This document shows, one piece after another, positions 1 through 5,551 of a stretch of DNA of 13,245 nt. Numbering within the stretch: position 1 is the stretch's first letter; every line of letters starts with the position of its first letter. The position numbers and the translations under genes were made by a program. Under the pieces are notes generated by a model. It saw only the letters and a program-made list of their open reading frames with translations, had not been told where the DNA came from and did no database searches. This DNA is from an uncultured Fretibacterium sp. (GTDB taxonomy: Bacteria > Synergistota > Synergistia > Synergistales > Aminobacteriaceae). The stretch lies in the NCBI GenBank assembly GCA_937892105.1, contig CALAUZ010000358.1:1-13245 (forward strand), given 5' to 3'.

Positions 1-44
1 GGTGTGATTGTTGATGTGTTGAGATTCAGAAAGGAAAAAATAAT

Positions 45-530
45 ATGAATCTGAACAACTTCACAATCAAAGCTCAAGAATCGGTGCAGAAGGCTTCGGA
101 GATTGCGCAAGCCCATCAGCACCCAAGCATTGACACAGTGCATCTTATGAAAGGCATCCTCGGTGAGGATGAGAACGTCACACCATATCTGCTGAAGAAG
201 ATGGAAGTCAATATTCCCCGTCTTTCGCAGACCCTTGATGCCCAGATGCAGTCGTTGCCGCGTGTCAGTGGCGGAAGCCAGTATGTGAGCAACGATCTTA
301 ACAAAGCCTTCATCAAGGCACAGCAGACAGCCACGGAGATGGGCGACGAGTTTGTGTCGGTGGAGCATCTGCTTATCGGCCTTGTTGCCGGTAACGACAG
401 CACGACGCGGCAGCTCAAGGAGGCAGGAGTCAGCGACAAGGCATTGCGTGCCGCCATTGCCGACTTGCGCAAAGGCAGCAAGGTGGGCAGTCAGACAGCC
501 GAGGAGACCTTCAATGCCCTTGGCTTTTAG
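45..530 (+). CDS. clpB: ClpB disaggregase, N-terminal domain only (truncated)
   Basis: The product is the substrate-binding N domain of the ClpB/Hsp104 AAA+ disaggregase, which with DnaK rescues aggregated proteins in the cytoplasm. Two Clp_N repeats are visible, about residues 3-75 and 80-150 (HPSIDTVHLMKGIL, then EFVSVEHLLIGLV), followed by the RKGSKV linker and the AEETFNAL stretch. The intact protein is about 860 residues with two ATPase modules. Here it ends after 161 residues, exactly where the family continues into the first ATPase domain (normally NALNKYA). The start at 45 has an AAAGGA ribosome site at a good distance. The wording resembles Bacteroidota/Prevotella ClpB, unlike the Synergistota-like genes on the right. 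The codons after about 519 belong to another sequence, so the TAG at 528-530 is not a natural end. Domain identity is confident; the cause of truncation is inferred. Confidence 0.9.
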   Translation: MNLNNFTIKAQESVQKASEIAQAHQHPSIDTVHLMKGILGEDENVTPYLLKKMEVNIPRLSQTLDAQMQSLPRVSGGSQYVSNDLNKAFIKAQQTATEMGDEFVSVEHLLIGLVAGNDSTTRQLKEAGVSDKALRAAIADLRKGSKVGSQTAEETFNALGF

Positions 531-641
531 CATGAAATGTCCAGAGCAGTTTTCGCAGTAAATGTGTCCTGTAAAGTCCTGAATGATACGCCAGATAGCC
601 TTGTCGTAGCCGCAAGTTGTGCAGGTGTAGCGGGTTATCAT
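522..641 (-). CDS. Small zinc-ribbon phage protein, cut at the clpB junction
   Basis: Reading leftwards from ATG at 641-639 gives a frame with a CxxC pair at residues 7-10 and a second at residues 29-32, a compact zinc ribbon. The start overlaps the stop of the Lar-like gene by four bases (ATGA), the tight coupling seen along the rest of this operon. The frame stays open leftwards only because it runs into the antisense of clpB at about 524, so the true C-terminus is missing. Short double-CxxC proteins are common in phage early regions, with no safely assignable function. The coordinates include only the part that looks phage-derived. Confidence 0.55.
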
Positions 642-841
642 GTTATCGACCCTGCCCTTGTGTTATACATAGTAATTGCATTTTCCGGCAGTAAATGGCA
701 TTCTTCATTGTCAAAGCTCACGACTGCCCCACAATCGGGATTTTCGCACTTCAGGAAAACTATTGGTGCTCCTATAATCCCGCGTGTGTAGCTCACTAAT
801 CTGCTACCACAGAACGGGCATGGCTTCAGTTCTTCTGGCAT
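638..841 (-). CDS. Lar-like zinc-ribbon protein (restriction alleviation family)
   Basis: This 67-residue protein has the Lar-family layout: LKPCPFCGS near residues 6-12, a second cysteine pair (KCENPDCG) near 31-38, and a C-terminal AITMYNTRA resembling the family's AI..WN.R signature. Lar of the Rac prophage modulates host type I restriction. Most phage relatives are untested, so only the fold and family are supported. Its ATG overlaps the stop of the upstream ATPase gene by one base (TAATG), and its TGA overlaps the next small gene, so translation of the three is probably coupled. It ends in tandem TGA TAA stops. Confidence 0.75.
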   Translation of the reverse strand: MPEELKPCPFCGSRLVSYTRGIIGAPIVFLKCENPDCGAVVSFDNEECHLLPENAITMYNTRAGSIT

Positions 842-1548
842 TAAGCATCACCGCCTTTGATATCCGCCCCCGAATTGAGCCAATCTAGGAGAGTTTTCCC
901 AGTCTCCTGCGAGAGAGTGAATATCTGGCCATCGAATAGGCTTGTTCTGTCCTTACTGACGCAGCATGTATGGTTATTGCTGAGGTCAAAGACGATGCCG
1001 AACTCGTAATCAATCCCTTCGCGTTGAACTGGAGCAAGTCCAACCTTCTGTATCTCAGTTCTGCCCATCTCGTTCCTAGCCTGTGCGTACTCAGTTTTAC
1101 TCCGCATGGTAGCGATGATATGAGCAGGTGACGCAAGGATGGTATCAACGAAAGCGTTCTGCAACGGAGTAATATCTCTCCAAGCGGCATAGCTATTGCC
1201 TCTGTACCTGCTTTCAGAGAGCTTTCCCTGCAAGTCCAATAGTCCGCCCTGCCCGCTCCAAGCATGGGACAGGCTGTCAATGATGATGACGTTGTAACCT
1301 TCCTTCTCTGCCTCATGAATAGCCTGAATGTACTTTCGCGGGTCAAAGGGAGCCGAAAGGGAGCAAACATCGTAATCGCCTAAGCTGGAGTACAAATCGC
1401 CGCGCCCGTTCTCGGTGTCAATCATAGCGATAGGTCCGCCCAGTCCCAAAGCGATAAGCAGTGCGCCGTAAGTTTTGCCCGCCCCAGCAGGGCCGGTGAT
1501 GGCAAGCCTTAGCTTAGCCTTTTTTCGTTCAGCTTTCCTAAAAGCCAT
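841..1548 (-). CDS. Phage RecA-like ATPase (Sak4/AAA_24 type)
   Basis: The 235-residue protein carries a Walker A loop, GPAGAGKT at residues 19-26, a DTENG segment at 44-48, and a Walker B strand VIIID at 87-91 followed by SLSHAW. This is the compact RecA-like core of phage AAA_24 ATPases. The group includes Sak4 proteins, which assist single-strand annealing in phage recombination; that role is known for a few members and inferred here. The next upstream gene encodes a PD-(D/E)XK exonuclease, fitting a two-part recombination module. The ATG at 1548 follows directly on the TAG of the exonuclease gene (no gap), and the TAA overlaps the Lar-like start. The length is normal for the family and the ATP site is intact. 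Confidence 0.8.
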   Translation of the reverse strand: MAFRKAERKKAKLRLAITGPAGAGKTYGALLIALGLGGPIAMIDTENGRGDLYSSLGDYDVCSLSAPFDPRKYIQAIHEAEKEGYNVIIIDSLSHAWSGQGGLLDLQGKLSESRYRGNSYAAWRDITPLQNAFVDTILASPAHIIATMRSKTEYAQARNEMGRTEIQKVGLAPVQREGIDYEFGIVFDLSNNHTCCVSKDRTSLFDGQIFTLSQETGKTLLDWLNSGADIKGGDA

Positions 1549-2505
1549 CTATATTGCCTCCTTAATCTCGTATATAGTGCTGAAAGAAGTTTTAGTGAAC
1601 TCGCAGACAAGTTCAGGGTGAGCTTTCTTGAACGCAGTAGTATCAAACCTAGAGGACGAACGCTCTTTCATGGAAAAAACCAACCCACCGCCACAAATGC
1701 CTGATAAGCCTTTATCCTTGACATTTTCATCAAGAGTAGCTCTTGCTAGTTGTTCAAGCTCTTTAGCCTCACTGGACATTTCCCGAGCCTGTTTGAGCAT
1801 TTTCATAGCGTTGATGATGTCTTCGTCCTCTGTTACAGAGAGAGGCTCGTTATTCACAGTAACGGGAGCATTTTTGCGGTGAAGTTCACAAGTAGAGGAA
1901 TATTCGCAGTAATTACAAGCCCAAGTTTCCGAAGGGCAATTAAGCTTCGGCGGTTCAGACAAGGCAAAAAGCCTTTCAGCCTTATCCGTAATACTCTCAG
2001 CGATGAAGCCGTCAAACGGGAAGAAGTCAATAAACATCTCCGAGTTATTCTTATTAATGCCGACAATGCCTAGCCGCTCTATTTCTTTGCCTAAGAGAGT
2101 AAGCCCCATAGCATAGACGTGAAGCTGAACTACATACTGAGGCTTAGAATTGAGAGTACCATTATGTTTCCAGTGGTTGAAAGCCCTGTCGTTCATGGTC
2201 TTGATGTCAACCAGAGCATTTTGGACATTACCCTTGCTGATAATGCAGTCATGGTGTCCAGTAAGTTTACCGCCTTTGACTGGAATGGAGACTTCGAGAG
2301 CGGCTTGTTGAGAGCCAGGATTGTAATCAACCAGCCAACCGTCCCACCTGAGCCAATCGACAATCACCGGTTCAAGGCACGTACCAACATCGAATATGCG
2401 TTGAGTGTGAGTGTCATTCTCACTACCTGCGAACCCATTGACCGTGTACCAAAGGTTACGTAAGCAGGGAAACCCTGCTTTTGATGCGCTTAGTATCTTA
2501 TCCAT
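1549..2505 (-). CDS. PD-(D/E)XK exonuclease, Cas4/RecB-like with Fe-S-type cysteines
   Basis: The 318-residue protein shows the RecB/Cas4-type nuclease core: GTCLE at 41-45 (GxxxE), GHHD at 83-86, DIK at 100-102 and QLHVY at 127-131 (QxxxY). A lone cysteine at residue 14 and a cluster C197-x2-C200-x5-C206 match the four ligands of the 4Fe-4S cluster in Cas4 and AddB nucleases. It is therefore probably an ssDNA or dsDNA exonuclease that makes recombination substrates. It lies between the XRE gene (5 bases away) and the Sak4-like ATPase (abutting), so it most likely works with that ATPase in phage DNA recombination. The C-terminal third (about 220-318) is helical and specific to the phage family. 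No CRISPR genes are nearby, so it is not called cas4. Confidence 0.8.
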   Translation of the reverse strand: MDKILSASKAGFPCLRNLWYTVNGFAGSENDTHTQRIFDVGTCLEPVIVDWLRWDGWLVDYNPGSQQAALEVSIPVKGGKLTGHHDCIISKGNVQNALVDIKTMNDRAFNHWKHNGTLNSKPQYVVQLHVYAMGLTLLGKEIERLGIVGINKNNSEMFIDFFPFDGFIAESITDKAERLFALSEPPKLNCPSETWACNYCEYSSTCELHRKNAPVTVNNEPLSVTEDEDIINAMKMLKQAREMSSEAKELEQLARATLDENVKDKGLSGICGGGLVFSMKERSSSRFDTTAFKKAHPELVCEFTKTSFSTIYEIKEAI

Positions 2506-2510
2506 TGTAG

Positions 2511-2972
2511 TTATCTTTCTCTAATGCCGCCATTAGCTTTACCTTGTTGCAGAACACCGGCGCGCATTTTCTTCAATTCAGCGATGATGTTTTTGAAGCC
2601 AGCATCATCAGCCCATAGAGAGTAATCGCCGCCGAGAGCGACATATGCGCCAGTTCGAGCAGTAACGATGGTAGAAATCTGTGGAATTGGTTTACCCAAA
2701 TCGAGAACCTCCTCTTTCAAATCTTGCTTGATGGAAATATTGAGGACCCAGCCCCCCTTGCTATCGGGGGGAGTGTCATTGAGCAGGTCAGCCTCAGTAA
2801 TGCCGAGAGCCTTGGTGAGGGCTTTAATTTCGTCAACCTGTGGAGTAGTGCCATTATTTTCCCAGCGTCTAATAGTTGTTTCATGGACACCAACTAAATA
2901 TGCAAGTTCAGGCTGAGTTAGTTTAGCTTTTTTCCTGAGAGAGCGTAACCTTTTACCGAAGTTATCAGGCAT
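2511..2972 (-). CDS. XRE-family phage transcriptional regulator
   Basis: The 153-residue protein begins with a helix-turn-helix domain (FGKRLRSLRKKAKLTQPELA at 5-24, then HETTIRRWENN), spanning about residues 5-65. An unrecognised C-terminal part of about 85 residues follows. The start at 2972 is preferred because the helix-turn-helix begins there and an AAGG site lies about 12 bases upstream. The open frame extends further (to 3320), but that part is antisense-frame reading of the antirepressor's C-terminus. Its start is four bases after the TGA that would end the full-length antirepressor, so the genes are in one operon. It probably controls early or middle phage transcription; the target is unknown. 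Confidence 0.8.
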   Translation of the reverse strand: MPDNFGKRLRSLRKKAKLTQPELAYLVGVHETTIRRWENNGTTPQVDEIKALTKALGITEADLLNDTPPDSKGGWVLNISIKQDLKEEVLDLGKPIPQISTIVTARTGAYVALGGDYSLWADDAGFKNIIAELKKMRAGVLQQGKANGGIRER

Positions 2973-2976
2973 GAAA

Positions 2977-3141
2977 TCACGAGCCTTTTTCAATGAGGGC
3001 GATGATAGGGTATTTTTCCTCAGCGAGCCCGTCAGAAAATAGCTGTAAACCCTTTGGAGTAAAGAGGGTAGTAGCCTTAGTGCCAATATTGACGGCAATG
3101 CAGCAGTATCCTTTTTCGATGGCTTTTTGAGTTGGCTGGTT
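2977..3141 (-). pseudogene. In-frame continuation of the KilAC domain after the TGA
   Basis: Directly after the TGA at 3144-3142, the same frame stays open for 54 codons to a second TGA at 2979-2977. It reads NQPTQKAIEKGY, then TTLFTPKGLQLF, which is the conserved second half of KilAC (NxPTQKxIE...G.....TTxxTPKGxxxF). Rejoined, the antirepressor would be about 270 residues, a normal size, and would end four bases before the XRE start. This supports a single nonsense change (TGG to TGA) rather than a frameshift. No credible separate start exists for this piece. Confidence 0.7.
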
Positions 3142-3789
3142 TCACTGCCTCCCCTTGCGTTTACAGAGAATGTTTTTATCCCTGCACTTCTTGAGCAATC
3201 TGTTCTGCCCAATATCAAAACCTCTCTGAGCGAAAATTTTTGTAGCCTCGCCCGCCGATACAGCCCCGCTGATAGCCGTAACGGCCTGTCCCAGAATGGT
3301 GAAAGAGCGTTCGGCTTCAATTTGCTTTTTAAGTAGAAAATTTTGTTCTCTGAGCAGAGAATTTTCTTCTTTCAGCGCGTCAATCTGGGATTGAACTGTA
3401 GGTACAGCGTAGAGCCCTGTACGTCTAATCTCGTCAGCGATGTCCCAGAGCTTATTGATAACTTCGTTTGCTTTGGGTTGATTGCTGTATCTGCAAATTT
3501 CGAGAAGCCCCTTGAAGTTGTAGACTATAATGGAGCGTGTTACCGTGCGGCCTCCCTCAATTCCGGTCAAATTGACCGATGTTGAAAATTGGTCGAGTCT
3601 GCCTTTGTTACGCCTGTGAAGTTTGCCGATTGAGTCATTTGGTCTGTCATACTCTAAGAGTCTGCCAATCTGTTCTCTTGAGAGCCAGAAAGTTTCACCA
3701 GGCTGATTATTGCCTTCCTGAGCGTAGCAGTCGATGTTGATACCGTTGACGACTGTTGACTTAATGAGCGTGAATGCGCTGTTATTCAT
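3142..3789 (-). CDS. Phage antirepressor (BRO/KilAC type), ending at a premature TGA
   Basis: The first ~120 residues match the N-terminal domain common in phage antirepressors (FWLSREQIGRLLEYDRP, later IVYNFKGLLEICRYS). A coiled coil follows at about 135-160 (EENSLLREQNFLLKKQ), then the start of a KilAC DNA-binding domain (IGQNRLLKK). Such proteins counteract CI-like repressors or act as regulators themselves. The start at 3789 has an AAGGAG ribosome site at ideal spacing; an in-frame extension to 3891 lacks one. The frame stops at TGA 3144-3142 in the middle of KilAC, after KGRQ, where relatives usually have an aromatic residue before NQPTQ. The missing half continues in the same frame (next entry). 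It is the first gene of the early operon driven by the promoter at 4033-4005. Confidence 0.8.
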   Translation of the reverse strand: MNNSAFTLIKSTVVNGINIDCYAQEGNNQPGETFWLSREQIGRLLEYDRPNDSIGKLHRRNKGRLDQFSTSVNLTGIEGGRTVTRSIIVYNFKGLLEICRYSNQPKANEVINKLWDIADEIRRTGLYAVPTVQSQIDALKEENSLLREQNFLLKKQIEAERSFTILGQAVTAISGAVSAGEATKIFAQRGFDIGQNRLLKKCRDKNILCKRKGRQ

Positions 3790-3979
3790 GATTACTTCTC
3801 CTTTGCGTGAATTTATTCTGTACTGCCTTGTATGTAGCGGGATTGGCGAGCTTGTAGCTCCAAGTGTCAGGCGAATGAGCCTCATCATCATTTCCCGTCT
3901 TATTTGTCAGACCCCGAACCTGTGTCGGTTTGCTCCTGAATGAAGGGCTAAATGGTTTTGTTACTGTTCTAATGTTTTA

Positions 3980-4105
3980 TTAGTGTTTAAGCTAACTATT
4001 TGGAAGTATAAACGCTAATATTAAAAATGTCAAGTAGGAAATTTAGTGAAAGCACTAATTATTTTAAGTGTTATGCTTATGGGAAAAACTTATGGTAAGC
4101 ACTAA
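3980..4105. promoter_or_regulatory. Operator-like inverted repeats of the lysogeny switch
   Basis: A perfect 16-base palindrome TTAGTG-AAAG-CACTAA lies at 4043-4058. Related sites are TTAGTGTTTAAGCTAA at 3980-3995 (left half exact) and TTATGGTAAGCACTAA at 4090-4105 (right half exact). A weaker half-site, AAACGCTAA, is at 4009-4017 within the promoter. The sites surround the minus-strand promoter and extend to the start of the plus-strand repressor gene. This is the expected layout for a repressor controlling both divergent units. The binding protein is inferred. Confidence 0.65.
4005..4033 (-). promoter_or_regulatory. Promoter of the minus-strand phage early operon
   Basis: On the minus strand TTGACA (4033-4028) is followed after exactly 17 bases by TATACT (4010-4005), a near-consensus sigma-70 promoter pointing at the antirepressor gene. 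Transcription would start near 3998, leaving a ~210-base leader. Operator-like sites lie just downstream of the -10 and just upstream of the -35, so repression by the facing CI-like protein is likely. Confidence 0.75.
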
Positions 4106-4128
4106 AATTATAAAAGGTGATGAGAGAA

Positions 4129-4530
4129 ATGGTATTTGGAGAACGGTTAAAAAAGTTACGAGAAGGGAAATATACACAAGAAGAATTAGCGGAAAAGATG
4201 AATGTTCACAGTATAACAATATCGAAATGGGAAACTGGCGCACAAGAACCACATAGCAAACGAGTAGCGGAATTGGCTCGAATACTTGGAACATCTACGG
4301 CGTATTTGCTAGGAGATACAGATAATCCCGATGCAAACGCTCCTATATCTCAAAAGGAAGGGACGGAAGTCAGCGGGCGGGATATATCACTCGATAATAA
4401 AGCTGGACATTTAGTATTCAGAAACGGTGATTTAGTAGTAGATATACCCGACACGCCAGAGAATAAGACCTTGTACTGGCGTATAGTAGAAAAAGTATTG
4501 ACCAATTCTCCAGCGGTCGCAATAGCGTAA
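4129..4530 (+). CDS. CI-like XRE repressor without a peptidase domain
   Basis: The 133-residue protein starts with a clear helix-turn-helix: FGERLKKLREGKYTQEELA, then HSITISKWETG, and ends that domain with the common AYLLGDTDNP stretch (about residues 5-68). The remaining ~65 residues (FRNGDLVVDIPDTPENKTLYWRIVEKV) lack the S24 Ser/Lys peptidase of lambda CI, so it would not self-cleave on DNA damage. Relief by the facing antirepressor is the more likely trigger. ATG 4129 is chosen because AAGG at 4114-4117 serves it and the domain begins there; ATG 4120 is in frame and possible. The gene is visibly AT-richer than its neighbours and uses many A-ending codons, in keeping with foreign origin. 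Confidence 0.8.
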   Translation: MVFGERLKKLREGKYTQEELAEKMNVHSITISKWETGAQEPHSKRVAELARILGTSTAYLLGDTDNPDANAPISQKEGTEVSGRDISLDNKAGHLVFRNGDLVVDIPDTPENKTLYWRIVEKVLTNSPAVAIA

Positions 4531-4613
4531 GGAGAAGGAGGCAGAGCTAGATAGTAAATAAGTGTAACATCATGATATAAAGTATTACGGAAAGCATACT
4601 TGACAAAACCAAT

Positions 4614-4622
4614 AAGGAGGTG
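4614..4622 (+). promoter_or_regulatory. Perfect Shine-Dalgarno with no adjacent gene
   Basis: AAGGAGGTG is a full match to the anti-SD of 16S rRNA, yet the only frame it directly serves is a 14-codon one from TTG 4627. The next real start, ATG 4842, lies beyond the folded RNA element at 4629-4835. With that element folded, the SD would be about 12 unpaired bases from ATG 4842. Either the RNA was inserted between this SD and its gene, or it bridges the two. Confidence 0.5.
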
Positions 4623-4628
4623 TAGTTT

Positions 4629-4835
4629 GCTACGTAATGTCAGTGTGCTGGACAGGCAACACCAAACCTGAGAAATCAGGCTACCTCCGGCTAGGGGGGA
4701 AGTTAAAGCCTCTGGACTGCCGAACCAACTTGAGTAGGTTTGCCGAAAGAGGGCAGGGAATGTCGCAGAAAAGCGGAAAGAACGAGGAATCCTCGAAAGA
4801 GTGTACACAGCACAATATTACACTTTTTACGTAGC
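4629..4835 (+). ncRNA. Structured RNA element, HEARO/IscB omega-RNA-like
   Basis: This segment codes for nothing recognisable but is rich in complementary pairs. The ends pair as GCTACGTAA (4629-4637) with TTACGTAGC (4827-4835), and inside them TGTGCTG (4644-4650) with CAGCACA (4808-4814). Internal hairpins are CCTGA-GAAA-TCAGG (4667-4680), CTGCC (4717-4721) with GGCAG (4752-4756) enclosing AACC/GGTT (4723-4726, 4737-4740), TCGC/GCGG (4763-4766, 4773-4776) and CGAGG-AAT-CCTCG (4783-4795). Nested pairing with GAAA and AAAGAACGAGG-type loops marks a complex ncRNA. From memory it resembles HEARO, the omega-RNA partner of IscB/IsrB nucleases. No IscB-like gene is in the window, so this may be a stand-alone copy. 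Structured RNA is well supported; the family name is tentative. Confidence 0.6.
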
Positions 4836-4841
4836 AGAAGA

Positions 4842-5489
4842 ATGAAAAAGATTCTCACAGTAGTATCGCTGCTTCTAGTGATGAGTACTGCGTGCTATGG
4901 GGCAGTGTCGGAGGATATGGGCGTGTACGTGAGGAAAGACGTATACGAAGTGTATATGCGGAATATGAATGCGAACATGGAGCGGATAATCTCTCACATG
5001 TGGAAAGGCATTAGGAGCCACAACAGCAATCACTTCATACCGATATTCCCGCAAGGCAAATTTGAGCGTTCAACGGGAGAAATGGAAATGTGGAGGACTT
5101 CCCGCCCTCACCATGAAACGCAGAAATCACACATCAACATTTGCACGTTTGACTCAACATGGGAGGCTTCTACAGCATATCAACTTGACCATAACGAGAA
5201 CGTTCAAGCGTGGGCGAAAAATGATCATCTCGGATTCATTGTGCGTTACTCTTACGGGGGAATGACGCGGCGTTATCTTCCTGATTTTTTGGTGAGGCTC
5301 ATGAATGGAAAAATGCTTGTGCTTGAAGTGAAAGGGAATGAGACTGAGCAAGACAAAGCAAAGCATGAGGCGTTACGCGATTGGTGCGAGGCTGTGAACA
5401 CGGTTAAGACTTATGGCGAATGGGCTTGTGATGTGTCATATAATCCTGCTGATGTTGACGGAATAATTTTGCGTCATATGGAGGGTTAA
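4842..5489 (+). CDS. Signal-peptide protein fused to a type III restriction-enzyme nuclease domain
   Basis: Residues 1-21 form a signal peptide: MKK, a hydrophobic run to about residue 14, then STACYGA. Residues 22-55 are a short helical stretch I do not recognise. From about residue 60 the sequence matches the extreme C-terminus of type III restriction (Res) subunits: TSRPHHETQKSHIN (86-99), FDSTWEAS (103-110), KNDHLGF (126-132). The PD-(D/E)XK catalytic set is present: Glu108, Pro147-Asp148, Glu162 and Lys164 (LEVKG). The helicase of a true Res subunit (roughly 900-1000 residues) is absent. It looks like a captured nuclease domain or a remnant fused to an export signal; if exported it would act on DNA outside the cytoplasm. 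ATG 4842 is chosen over an in-frame start at 4740 because the signal peptide begins there and 4740 lies inside the RNA element. The adjacent ribosome site (AGAAG) is weak. Confidence 0.7.
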   Translation: MKKILTVVSLLLVMSTACYGAVSEDMGVYVRKDVYEVYMRNMNANMERIISHMWKGIRSHNSNHFIPIFPQGKFERSTGEMEMWRTSRPHHETQKSHINICTFDSTWEASTAYQLDHNENVQAWAKNDHLGFIVRYSYGGMTRRYLPDFLVRLMNGKMLVLEVKGNETEQDKAKHEALRDWCEAVNTVKTYGEWACDVSYNPADVDGIILRHMEG

Positions 5490-5497
5490 TTTCCGGC

Positions 5498-5537
5498 AAA
5501 AAAAAGCGGTCGGCGCATAATCTCACACTGACCGCTT
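5498..5537 (-). terminator. Intrinsic terminator of hpf
   Basis: On the minus strand an 8-base perfect stem, AAGCGGTC (5537-5530) with GACCGCTT (5511-5504), is followed by a run of eight T (5505-5498). It lies 14 bases past the hpf stop and would end hpf transcription. It also faces the plus-strand nuclease gene, where it lacks a T run and so should be one-directional. Confidence 0.85.
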
Positions 5538-5551
5538 AAACGCTCAAAATG

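Noticed and set aside
116..481. Long antisense frame within clpB
   Set aside because: Shadow of the clpB reading frame with no family resemblance or ribosome site.
2511..3320. A long 269-codon minus-strand frame including the XRE gene
   Set aside because: Codons before 2972 are out of frame with the conserved KilAC sequence, which is the real coding content there; the XRE domain starts at 2972.
2977..3789. Phage using TGA as tryptophan
   Set aside because: Only one in-frame TGA is seen; neighbouring phage genes encode Trp with TGG and contain no other internal TGA, so a single nonsense change is simpler.
3790..3891. 34-residue N-terminal extension of the antirepressor
   Set aside because: It lacks a good ribosome site, while ATG 3789 has AAGGAG at ideal spacing and begins the conserved domain.
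4629..4835. raiA-type RNA or a group II intron
   Set aside because: hpf/raiA nearby is on the opposite strand and far from this element's 3' end; no intron-encoded reverse transcriptase or domain V-like hairpin was seen.
4740..4841. N-terminal extension of the nuclease gene from ATG 4740
   Set aside because: The extension is basic, has no family resemblance, lies inside the RNA element and would bury the signal peptide.
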